Assembly: GCF_039832105.1 (NCBI RefSeq)
Contig: NZ_JBDOHS010000002.1
Coordinates: 1-64,000 of the forward strand
Direction of reading: 5' to 3'
DNA from: Dorea_A sp016295505
GTDB lineage: Bacteria; Bacillota; Clostridia; Lachnospirales; Lachnospiraceae
DNA: 64,000 nucleotides
Shown: positions 34,223-41,483 of the stretch, piece by piece
Layout of the letters: each line of letters begins with the position of its first letter
Numbering within the stretch: position 1 is the first letter of the stretch
Position numbers and translations under genes: made by a program
Notes under the pieces: generated by a model
What the model saw: only the letters and a program-made list of their open reading frames with translations
The model's database searches: none
Told to the model about the DNA's origin: nothing

Positions 34223-35117
34223 AAGAAATTCCCATATTATACAAAAAAGGAACAACTCTTTTCCTAACGTATAGAAATGAGTTATTCCTCTGTTTTTTTC
34301 TTCTTTTTTTCTGATATTCTATCTCATACCACTGCAGAAAATCTCCAAATATTTTTCCTTCTGCAATGGCACGGATCTGTGCAGCTTCCTCCAGCGTCTT
34401 ATAGCCGCCAAGATTATAGCATTTCTTTTTAAACATAATCTGTGCGATCCATTTATTACGTTTTTTGTTATAGTACACCCCCCGCACTCCGCTTGTGTTG
34501 GTCTTATACATAGTATCTGTCTGAAGCTTTTCCACACAAGTCCCGTCCACATAATGCATGTGATTCGCAGGATTCCGTTGGTAGCCGCAGCTGGTTGTCC
34601 ATCCGCTCTGCAGATTGGACTGACGTACATCCACAGTATTTCCACAATCACACTGACAGTGCCAGACATGAAATCCCTTTTCTTTTTCTACGTATGAAAG
34701 AACGGTAAGCATTCCAAAGCGTTTTCCCACCCAGTCTTTTAAGGGCGGTCTTTTCCCACAGCCGCAGCTTCTCACTCCGCCTGTAATCAGTCTCCGCTTT
34801 GTTGTCTCTATTTCTTTCCCACACTCACATTGACAGAGCCAGAGGGGATTTCCATCTTTTGCCTTATTGCCGGATCGGCCTTTGACATGCAGTTTCCCAA
34901 AATGATATCCCGTTAAATCTTTGACCCCATCGTAGGCAGATGGTTCACAGCCACAGCTGAAGATTACGCCCGGCTTTAACCGGCGGCTTTCCACCAGAAT
35001 TTCATTTCCGCATTCACAGCGACAGCGCCATACTACCGCATTCCGCACACATTGTTGTGTCGGCTCCAGAACCGTTAACTTTCCGAATCGTTTTCCCGTC
35101 AGGTCGTTCCCTCTCAT
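34218..35117 (-). CDS. AP2 domain protein with three zinc-ribbon-like repeats
   Basis: A 299-residue protein. Three repeats of about 55 residues lie at 5-57, 67-120 and 128-178, each of the form DLTGxxFGKLTVL-x-WxCxCxCG-x-SCGC. The four cysteines per repeat (CxC-x-C... SCGC) suggest metal binding; the third ends in SCGY and has lost one. An AP2/ERF-like DNA-binding domain occupies about 208-262 (NTSGVRGVYYNKKRNKWIAQIMFKKKCYNLGGYKTLEEA), then a basic tail. Bacterial AP2 proteins are often phage or mobile DNA-binding proteins linked to HNH endonucleases, but no HNH domain is present. It stands alone. Confidence 0.82.
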   Translation of the reverse strand: MRGNDLTGKRFGKLTVLEPTQQCVRNAVVWRCRCECGNEILVESRRLKPGVIFSCGCEPSAYDGVKDLTGYHFGKLHVKGRSGNKAKDGNPLWLCQCECGKEIETTKRRLITGGVRSCGCGKRPPLKDWVGKRFGMLTVLSYVEKEKGFHVWHCQCDCGNTVDVRQSNLQSGWTTSCGYQRNPANHMHYVDGTCVEKLQTDTMYKTNTSGVRGVYYNKKRNKWIAQIMFKKKCYNLGGYKTLEEAAQIRAIAEGKIFGDFLQWYEIEYQKKRRKKQRNNSFLYVRKRVVPFLYNMGISC

Positions 35118-35190
35118 TTCTCAATCTCCATGTATATTGAGTTGTCAGCCATAAAATATTTAAGAAACTTTTCTACCGCCATCCCGGTTT

Positions 35191-35475
35191 TTACTCTTCT
35201 ACAAATCCCATTAATATCAGCTCTCTGATAAGTCCCTCGACATCCGTTCTGGCAGTTTCTTCATCTACATCAAAATGTTCTAACACAAGCCTGATCATTT
35301 CTTCTGTATCAGCCACTTCGTCGATATGCTCCCAAACAAATGTTGCAACGCGATTAGGCGAGAATAATCCATTAAATTTTTTAGTAGCTTCCCCGGTCGG
35401 AACGATAATCGATTCCCCGGCGATCTTTCGGAGGATAAAATTTTTATTTCTTTTCATGGTCTCTGATTCTCCCAT
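35191..35475 (-). CDS. PqqD family protein (RiPP recognition element)
   Basis: A 94-residue protein with the PqqD winged-helix fold: FILRKIAGESIIVPTGEATKKFNGLFSPNRVATFVWEHID, then a C-terminal helical part with EEMIRLVLEHFDVDEETARTDVEGLIRELILMGFVEE. PqqD-like domains bind the leader of a ribosomal peptide and present it to a radical SAM or other enzyme. Here it follows an HPr-kinase-like gene and a SPASM remnant. No precursor peptide gene was recognised around it. It is likely the last gene of the locus. Confidence 0.85.
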   Translation of the reverse strand: MGESETMKRNKNFILRKIAGESIIVPTGEATKKFNGLFSPNRVATFVWEHIDEVADTEEMIRLVLEHFDVDEETARTDVEGLIRELILMGFVEE

Positions 35476-35510
35476 CTTTTTTGTGCGGATAATATTCCGC
35501 TTTCTATCAT

Positions 35511-36074
35511 CTACACAGACTTCAATGCAGATCCTTCATATAAAACACTCTCTAACGTATCTACTGCTCCCGGATTTTTCGTACACAGAAAACGGTAGAT
35601 CTTTATTTCTTCCGATAATTCGGTAACCCAATTCAAGGCTTTTCGAACAAATACGTCATTCCAGCTGTTAACTGTTAATTCACTGTAAATTGCAGAAAAG
35701 GCTCGATGCCCGCAAATTAGTTCTACGTGATCTTCTGGTGCCTGCCGTAGAACGACAATGGCTTTGATCGGTGCCTGACGATTCAGATGAATATTGGATG
35801 TACCGCAAAACGGCGCACCATACGCATACCAGGTACCGTTTCTTTTGCGGATGATCGTACGGTCTCCGTTAATGATCTCTGCGCCTCTGTAAATCCGCCA
35901 CAAATCTCCCTGCGTTGATTTTCCCGTACCGGAAGGAGCTGTGAACAGAATCGCCTGCCCATCTTTTTGTATATGACAGCTGTGCAGGATCATGGCATCA
36001 AATCTCATCAGCAGCTTTTCAATGCAAAAAAGTTTTCCAGATGATTCCCCCGTTCTATTTCCTCTTTCAGCCAT
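35511..36074 (-). CDS. HPr-kinase-like P-loop protein, C-terminal part (frameshifted)
   Basis: The frame holds the P-loop part of an HPr kinase-like protein: FTAPSGTGKSTQGDLW, then EIINGDRTIIRKRNGTWYAYGAPFCGT, similar to kinases found beside PqqD proteins and radical SAM enzymes. The preceding half of the same protein lies in another frame (36008-36394). A -1 shift at the T6 run (36026-36031 on the plus strand, A6) would join NFF to CIEKLLMRFDAM and rebuild a protein of about 290 residues. If not rejoined, the true start of this part is unclear; the first 16 or so residues of the open frame are out of register with the family. Confidence 0.7.
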   Translation of the reverse strand: MAERGNRTGESSGKLFCIEKLLMRFDAMILHSCHIQKDGQAILFTAPSGTGKSTQGDLWRIYRGAEIINGDRTIIRKRNGTWYAYGAPFCGTSNIHLNRQAPIKAIVVLRQAPEDHVELICGHRAFSAIYSELTVNSWNDVFVRKALNWVTELSEEIKIYRFLCTKNPGAVDTLESVLYEGSALKSV

Positions 36075-36394
36075 TCCACACTCAGATAATGGCAGACTCC
36101 ACTGTCTGTTCCCAGAATGGTAACGGCATGATAATATCCATCATGGACATGAAAGCAGGCTTCCGTCCCTTCCTGATTTTGATAGTAATGGAACTTGGCT
36201 ATCTCTCCGACAAAAACAGGGGTTTTCTCTAAGAAAGAAGGAATATTATCCGTCTGGCAAAATCTTAATGTATAGTCGGGTTCACATGGCTCCACAAGGA
36301 ACTCTCTCATATAACTGTTTTGTGCCGGGAAAACAAAATCAAATACCACGCGTAATACAATATCTGCAATCCGGTAATAGGCTTCGCTGCTCAT
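36008..36394 (-). CDS. HPr-kinase-like protein, N-terminal part (frameshifted)
   Basis: A 128-codon frame whose ATG overlaps the SPASM remnant stop (ATGA), so it was built for translational coupling. MSSEAYYRIADIVLRVVFDFV and VGEIAKFHYYQNQEGTEACFHV fit the N-terminal domain of the HPr-kinase-like family. It terminates early at 36008 after a run of six T (36026-36031 complement), where the other frame continues with the P-loop domain. It may be broken by a one-base deletion in the homopolymer, a sequencing error, or a programmed -1 shift at C-TTT-TTT. Confidence 0.7.
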   Translation of the reverse strand: MSSEAYYRIADIVLRVVFDFVFPAQNSYMREFLVEPCEPDYTLRFCQTDNIPSFLEKTPVFVGEIAKFHYYQNQEGTEACFHVHDGYYHAVTILGTDSGVCHYLSVEWLKEEIERGNHLENFFALKSC

Positions 36395-36720
36395 AGTGAT
36401 TCCTCCGCTTTCCTAAGCTGTGTAAGTTCCTCTTGAAGAAGAGCTGAATAGTAATGGCAGAATTCACATAGATATTCCGGTTCCCCATCAATTGCTCCGG
36501 TCTCACAGTATGCTCCGGCGGCACAGACAGGACAGATGCCAAGATATCGGCAGGTGCTGCACTTCTTTGAAAGCTGTACTTCTTTTGTATAGCGTGAAAT
36601 TGCTTTCCACGCATCTGCAAAGCTTTCCCTCTCAAGACTGTGAATGTCGTCGTTTGCCACACCGCAGTCAGACACTTCCCCTTTCCAGTTTATCCAGAAC
36701 GCACTGACTCCGCTGCGGCA
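36391..36720 (-). pseudogene. SPASM-domain C-terminal remnant of a radical SAM enzyme
   Basis: Family-like sequence begins at 36720 (CRSGVSAFWINWKGEVSDCG) in the frame that ends at 36391; the only start in it is a GTG at 36675. The SPASM cysteines are present: CSTCRYLGICPVCAAGAYC and YLCEFCHYYSALL, which would bind auxiliary 4Fe-4S clusters. The radical SAM core with CxxxCxxC is missing. Upstream of 36720 the frame enters the serine recombinase, so the N-terminal two thirds were removed by a deletion or recombination. It is upstream of the HPr-kinase-like gene and the PqqD gene. Confidence 0.8.
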
Positions 36721-37273
36721 ATATTTCTTTTTTCTCCCATGCCGTTACAACTTGCCCAAAATACTCCGGCACCTGAATCTCCGGCCGTCCGAACCGGATT
36801 CCTCTTGCTTTTGCAGCTGCAATTCCTTCAGCCTGACGCTTTCGAATGTTGCTACGTTCATTTTCTGCCACAAAAGAAAGTACCTGAAGAACAATATCAC
36901 TTAAAAAAGTTCCCATCAGATCTTTCCCTCGTCTTGTATCCAGAAGAGGCATGTCCAACACGACTATGTCAATTCCTTTTTCTTTGGTAAGGATACGCCA
37001 CTGTTCCAGAATTTCCTCATAGTTTCGGCCTAGTCGATCAATACTATGAATATACAGTAGGTCATCTTTTTTTAATCTGCATACCATTCTTTTGTACTGA
37101 GGACGTTCAAAATCTTTTCCGGACTGTTTATCCATAAAGATATTCTGTTTGGGAATCTCCTGCTCCTCCAGGGCAATTACTTGTCGATCTTCATTCTGAT
37201 CACGGCTACTGACACGGATATATCCATATGTAGCTGACAAATCATTCTCCTTTCCAGCCAAACCAGATCGCAT
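36668..37273 (-). CDS. Serine recombinase (resolvase/invertase), C-terminus truncated
   Basis: A 201-residue serine recombinase. The catalytic domain is complete (about 14-155): YGYIRVSSRDQNEDRQ with the nucleophile Ser22 or Ser23, then SIDRLGRNYEEI and the long helix FVAENERSNIRKRQAEGI. After FGRPEIQVPEYFGQVVTAWEKKEI the usual helix-turn-helix is replaced by 18 residues (LPQRSQCVLDK...) that are the out-of-frame reading of the SPASM remnant. Without its DNA-binding domain it is unlikely to be active. It stands at the upstream end of the decayed RiPP-type locus. Confidence 0.85.
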   Translation of the reverse strand: MRSGLAGKENDLSATYGYIRVSSRDQNEDRQVIALEEQEIPKQNIFMDKQSGKDFERPQYKRMVCRLKKDDLLYIHSIDRLGRNYEEILEQWRILTKEKGIDIVVLDMPLLDTRRGKDLMGTFLSDIVLQVLSFVAENERSNIRKRQAEGIAAAKARGIRFGRPEIQVPEYFGQVVTAWEKKEILPQRSQCVLDKLERGSV

Positions 37274-37596
37274 TTCTCTGTTTTGACCTCTTTACTATTA
37301 AGTAAAATTCAAACGCTGAAAATATCACATTAGAATTCCACTCGATGGGAGAGTTTACACAATAAAACAAAAAAAATCCATTCACCTCATTCCAAAATAC
37401 AATTCTTAAAATAATTATAATATATTATTAATAAATTCTTTCGTTTTTTTATTACACTTGAAATTCCTTTATACATATAACTATACTTCAGAATATAAGA
37501 AAGTACAAAAAAAAGGACCCTGTAATATACTATTACAATGTCCTTTTTTCACTTCACATACTATATCAATTAATGAATCGAAAAATCCCGGATTAT
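37274..37596. other. AT-rich gene-free stretch with a terminator
   Basis: About 320 bp between the recombinase start and the zinc-ribbon gene. The left part is AT-rich with no clear consensus promoter or attachment site; the right end holds the zinc-ribbon gene terminator. No coding frame is supported. Confidence 0.5.
37507..37549 (-). terminator. Terminator after the zinc-ribbon membrane protein gene
   Basis: AAAAAGGAC-x2-TGTAAT pairs with ATTACA-x2-GTCCTTTTTT; A8 and T6 flanks allow termination in both directions. Confidence 0.75.
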
Positions 37597-38187
37597 TTAT
37601 TTGAAAATTTTAATATTTCCTACCAGTGGCAATTCTTTCTTCGTCCCCTTGCATGCACTCACAATTCCCATGATCGCAATGATAAAAATTGCAAAGCCTG
37701 CAACGTCCAGTATTCCGGACAACATTGTATTTCCAAAGTTGATAAAGGAATACAATCCGAATACAGCTTCACCGTCCAGCAGATCCAGAATCGCAGAGAT
37801 CACAAACAGCGAAACGCCCTGGTTCACGTGCTGTTTTACATACTCTGACTTTTTATTCCCGGCAAGAAGTGGAATCAGAACCAGAAATCCAAAATAAGAC
37901 AGGATTCCCATCCCCTTATTCTGTCGCACTTCCTCCTGCGGAAAATATTCTTCCTGTGTCTGCCCCTGCCCATATGTATTCTGTTCATATGTATTCTGCG
38001 TATAGGTATATTCCTGCGTATTTCCCTGCCGGCAGCCTCCCTGAGAACCATTTCCTGCATTCTGTCCTGTGTTCTGTCCTGCACCGGCATTTTCCTGCGA
38101 TGTCTGTACCGGGATCTCAGCACCGCATTTGGGACAGAACCTGGTTCCGTCCTCTACTTTATTTCCACATTTCACACAATATGCCAT
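37597..38187 (-). CDS. Zinc-ribbon membrane protein (DUF4870-like)
   Basis: A 196-residue protein. The N-terminus is a zinc ribbon (CVKCG...CPKCG, residues 4-22). A Gln/Gly/Tyr-rich linker with repeats of TQNTYEQNTYGQ type follows, and the C-terminal half has about three hydrophobic segments including GILSYFGFLVLIPLLAG and HVNQGVSLFVISAILDLL, which resemble DUF4870/TM2-type small membrane domains. The function is unknown; such proteins are common in Firmicutes. It is 4 bp after the small helical gene stop and is probably co-transcribed with it. Confidence 0.82.
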   Translation of the reverse strand: MAYCVKCGNKVEDGTRFCPKCGAEIPVQTSQENAGAGQNTGQNAGNGSQGGCRQGNTQEYTYTQNTYEQNTYGQGQTQEEYFPQEEVRQNKGMGILSYFGFLVLIPLLAGNKKSEYVKQHVNQGVSLFVISAILDLLDGEAVFGLYSFINFGNTMLSGILDVAGFAIFIIAIMGIVSACKGTKKELPLVGNIKIFK

Positions 38188-38190
38188 CTT

Positions 38191-38427
38191 TTAATCCTCC
38201 AATCCCAGAATCTCTGCCAGTACTTCAATCATGATCTCATTTGTACAGGACTTGACATATCCCATCATATGAAGCGATATCTCATCCTGCCTCTGCGCCT
38301 CTGTAAGTGACGGATTCTGATTCGTTTCATTAATCAGCTGAATCAGCTGAGGCGTAAGTTCTTCATATATTTCCATCGTTGTCTGTGTCACCAGTTTTCT
38401 CAGATCTTCTTTCTTCGTTGGTACCAT
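38191..38427 (-). CDS. Unknown small helical protein
   Basis: A 78-residue protein that I do not recognise. It is predicted all-helical and acidic at the end (MIEVLAEILGLED), with no signal peptide or motif. AGGA precedes the start. It sits between smpB (10 bp) and the zinc-ribbon gene (4 bp) on one strand, so it belongs to the rnr-smpB transcript. Its spacing and codon use resemble its neighbours; homology to a specific family could not be judged. Confidence 0.7.
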   Translation of the reverse strand: MVPTKKEDLRKLVTQTTMEIYEELTPQLIQLINETNQNPSLTEAQRQDEISLHMMGYVKSCTNEIMIEVLAEILGLED

Positions 38428-38436
38428 CTTATCCTC

Positions 38437-38904
38437 CTAACCGAAGCTGCGGACCTTAAAGTCACGCTGCGCTTCTCTCTGCTGATCCTTCTTCGCAATG
38501 TCCTGACGCTTATCGTATAATTTCTTACCTTTTGCCAGTCCGATCTCTACTTTTACCAGACTTCCTTTGAAGTATACCTTAAGCGGCACAATTGCCATTC
38601 CTTTTTCTTTTGTCTTGCCCATGAGTTTGTTGATCTCCGCTTTATGTAAGAGGAGCTTACGCACCCTCAATGGATCCTTATTAAATATATTTCCTTTTTC
38701 ATATGGACTGATATGCATTCCGTAGATGAACACTTCTCCATTTTCAATGCGGATAAATGCTTCCTTGATACTGCATTTTCCCATTCGAAGGGATTTCACC
38801 TCCGTACCATGCAGGGCAATTCCCGTCTCATACGTTTCCAGAATAAAATAATCGTGATATGCTTTCTTGTTGTTGGCAACCATCTTACCATTGCTTTTCG
38901 CCAT
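38437..38904 (-). CDS. smpB: SsrA-binding protein SmpB
   Basis: A 155-residue tmRNA partner. The N-terminal block NKKAYHDYFILETYETGIALHGTEVKSLR and the middle KRDPLRVRKLLLHKAEI-like stretch are typical, and the C-terminal tail is KGKKLYDKRQDIAKKDQQREAQR, which fits the mRNA channel. Its start overlaps the rnr 3' end by 20 bp. SmpB carries alanyl-tmRNA to stalled ribosomes; the ssrA gene lies 12 kb away in opposite orientation. Confidence 0.97.
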   Translation of the reverse strand: MAKSNGKMVANNKKAYHDYFILETYETGIALHGTEVKSLRMGKCSIKEAFIRIENGEVFIYGMHISPYEKGNIFNKDPLRVRKLLLHKAEINKLMGKTKEKGMAIVPLKVYFKGSLVKVEIGLAKGKKLYDKRQDIAKKDQQREAQRDFKVRSFG

Positions 38905-41044
38905 AATTCATATCTCCTTCATCTGCAATCTCAAAATCTATTGTCCGAAGCAGCCGGTCAGTACCTGTAACTCTGACTTTAAGCTTCTGACCCAGTTTAT
39001 ACACCTTATGTGTATGAATCCCTGTCATCTGATAATGTGTTTCATCATATTCATAATGATCATCTGTCATATTCACAACATGAACCAGACCTTCGATCGT
39101 GTTGGGAAGTTCCACATACATTCCCCATTTGGTAAGACCGGATACGACTCCTTCAAATACTTCTCCGATATGCTTCTGCATATATTCCACTTTTTTCAGC
39201 TTGATCGTTTCCCGTTCCGCCTCATCGGCCCTCCGTTCCATCTCGCTGGAATGCTTCGTCACTTCCGGAAGGATACTCTGATAATGCTCCATTTTCTCCG
39301 GAGTCATCCTGCCTCTTAAGTTATCCTTGATGATCCGGTGGATCTGAAGATCCGGATACCTGCGGATCGGGGAGGTAAAATGCGTATAATAATTCGCTGC
39401 AAGTCCAAAATGACCGGTATTCTCTGGCGTGTATCTTGCCTGCTTCATAGAGCGGAGTGCCAGTCGACTGATCAGTGCTTCTTCCGGTGTATTTTCTACT
39501 TTCGCCAGCAATTTCTGAATTTCTTTCGGGCGGATCTCATTCGTCCCCACATGCATCGAATATCCAAAATTATTGATGAATGTTGCAAGTGCCCGTATCT
39601 TTTCCTCATCCGGAGCTTCATGTGTACGGTATACAAACGGAAGTTCTCTCCAGTAATACTCCTCAGCTACCGTTTCATTGGCCAGAAGCATAAAGTCTTC
39701 TATGATCTTTGTTGCCACATTTCTGTCATAAGGGCGGATTTCAATCGGTTTCCCTGATTCATCCAGAATCATCTTGGTCTCCGGAAAATCAAAATCAATA
39801 GAGCCCCTCCGTTTTCTGCGCTCCCGGATGATCCCCGACAATTCTTTCATGAGACGAAACATCGGTACAAACTCCTGATATCTCTCGATTTCCTGCACAT
39901 CCTCGTCTTCCAGTATCTTTTTCACACTGGTATAAGACATTCTACGATCCACACAGATCACCGTCTCTGCGATCTCATGGTCTGTTACATGTCCGGACAT
40001 ATCTACCTTCATGATACAGCTGAGTGCAAGCCGGTCTTCTCCTTCATTCAGAGAACAGATCCCATTCGAAAGCCTGTGTGGAAGCATGGGAATCACGCGG
40101 TCTACCAGATATACACTGGTCCCCCGCTCTTTTGCCTCCCGGTCAAGCGCACTGTTCTCCTGCACATAGTTTGTTACATCTGCAATGTGAACGCCCAGAA
40201 GATATCCATCCTCTTCCCTCGTCACAGACACTGCATCATCCAGATCCTTTGCATCTTCGCCGTCTATCGTCACCATCTGCCAGTTCCGGAGATCCCTACG
40301 CCCCGCCATGTCTGCATCACTTACGGGCTTTGCAACCCGATCGGCCTGATTCATGATCTTTTCCGAAAATCCTACCGGCAGATCATATCCTTTCACGATC
40401 GACATAATGTCCGTTCCCGGATCATTGACATGACCAATGATCTCTACCACTTTTCCTTCCGGCTTCTTACCAGGCTCACCATAAGAAGTCAATTCCACCA
40501 CGACTTTATGACCATCCATTGCTCCTTTGGACTTTTCAACCGGCACAAAGATATCCTGTGCAATCCTTTGATTATCCGGAATCACAAAGCCATAATTCTT
40601 CCCGTGACGCATCTGGTACAACCCTACGACCTTTGTAACTCCCCGTTCCAGAATCCGTACAACTTTTCCTTCCCGTCTGCGTTCTTTCGGCTCCCTTATG
40701 ATTACAATCTCTACTTTATCTCCGTCCAGAGCACCTCCGTCTTCCTTTTCATCAATATATACATCTGCGTCTTCTCCTTCGATGACAACAAAGCCAAATC
40801 CTTTCAGGCTTGCCCGATACGTTCCTGTCAGCCTCCTTGCCTCTCCCTTACAGTACTTTCCTTTTTTGGACAGATAGATCTTACCCTCCAGTTCCAATTC
40901 TTCAAGAATCTTTCTGAGATCATCCCTCTGTTCTTTTGAGACCTGCAGAAGAATGGCCATTTCCTTGAATTTCATGGGTACATACAAGTCGTCACAGATC
41001 AGGTCATAGACAACTTTTTTTCGTTTTTCATATAACTTATCCAT
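38885..41044 (-). CDS. rnr: Ribonuclease R
   Basis: A 719-residue 3'-5' exoribonuclease. A winged-helix part at the N-terminus and cold-shock domains (about 70-220) precede the RNB catalytic domain with TIDGEDAKDLDDAVSV, which holds the metal-binding Asp residues, and SIDFDFPE. An S1 domain lies at about 630-710 (GEVFEGVVSGLTKWGMYVELPN). It degrades structured and tmRNA-tagged messages, consistent with the smpB overlap. Order secG-rnr-smpB is common in Firmicutes. Confidence 0.97.
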   Translation of the reverse strand: MDKLYEKRKKVVYDLICDDLYVPMKFKEMAILLQVSKEQRDDLRKILEELELEGKIYLSKKGKYCKGEARRLTGTYRASLKGFGFVVIEGEDADVYIDEKEDGGALDGDKVEIVIIREPKERRREGKVVRILERGVTKVVGLYQMRHGKNYGFVIPDNQRIAQDIFVPVEKSKGAMDGHKVVVELTSYGEPGKKPEGKVVEIIGHVNDPGTDIMSIVKGYDLPVGFSEKIMNQADRVAKPVSDADMAGRRDLRNWQMVTIDGEDAKDLDDAVSVTREEDGYLLGVHIADVTNYVQENSALDREAKERGTSVYLVDRVIPMLPHRLSNGICSLNEGEDRLALSCIMKVDMSGHVTDHEIAETVICVDRRMSYTSVKKILEDEDVQEIERYQEFVPMFRLMKELSGIIRERRKRRGSIDFDFPETKMILDESGKPIEIRPYDRNVATKIIEDFMLLANETVAEEYYWRELPFVYRTHEAPDEEKIRALATFINNFGYSMHVGTNEIRPKEIQKLLAKVENTPEEALISRLALRSMKQARYTPENTGHFGLAANYYTHFTSPIRRYPDLQIHRIIKDNLRGRMTPEKMEHYQSILPEVTKHSSEMERRADEAERETIKLKKVEYMQKHIGEVFEGVVSGLTKWGMYVELPNTIEGLVHVVNMTDDHYEYDETHYQMTGIHTHKVYKLGQKLKVRVTGTDRLLRTIDFEIADEGDMNYGEKQW

Positions 41045-41083
41045 ACTTTCGCAGTCCCCCCTTATCTTTTTCTCCCATTAACC

Positions 41084-41111
41084 AAAAGAGACACTCCCTT
41101 ACAGGAGTGTC
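41084..41111 (-). terminator. Terminator after secG
   Basis: GACACTCC pairs with GGAGTGTC around a 6-nt loop, followed on the minus strand by TCTTTT. It lies between secG and rnr and probably attenuates transcription rather than ending it fully. Confidence 0.7.
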
Positions 41112-41139
41112 CCACCATTTTCCTAAAAATATGCTAATC

Positions 41140-41382
41140 CTACGCAAATACTTTTAAATTCAACACTGCTGCCAGTACAATAAACAGAATCGCAAGGAAT
41201 TTTGTAGACTTCACCAGTGCACCTTCAATAGAACGTCCCTTGTTCTGTCCCCAGTAAGAGTCAGCCATACCACCAATGGTACCAAGCCCCGCTGACTTAC
41301 CTTCCTGCATTAATACGATCGCTGTCAATGCGATACAGTCTATTGCAAATATAATCATCAAAACAATTTTTAAAATTTCCAC
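41140..41382 (-). CDS. secG: Preprotein translocase subunit SecG
   Basis: An 80-residue membrane protein with two hydrophobic helices (about 5-25 and 58-78) and the conserved loop LMQEGKSAGLGTIGGMADSYWG that is typical of SecG. It is the auxiliary subunit of SecYEG. The start (MEILKIVLMIIFAIDCIALTAIV) has AGGAGG upstream. It is upstream of rnr and downstream of eno, as in many Firmicutes. Confidence 0.95.
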   Translation of the reverse strand: MEILKIVLMIIFAIDCIALTAIVLMQEGKSAGLGTIGGMADSYWGQNKGRSIEGALVKSTKFLAILFIVLAAVLNLKVFA

Positions 41383-41483
41383 TTTTCACACCTCCTGCGG
41401 ATAAACCACATTTATTCTAGCACAGGAGGCCTGATATAGCAAGACAAATTTGGATTGTGGCATAATCTTTTTATAGCGATTTG

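Noticed and set aside
37274..37510. Attachment site or promoter for the recombinase
   Set aside because: I looked for inverted repeats and consensus hexamers near the recombinase start and found none convincing in this AT-rich stretch.
39977..40939. Plus-strand frame of 320 codons opposite rnr
   Set aside because: Antisense to the well-supported RNase R catalytic domain; no motif.
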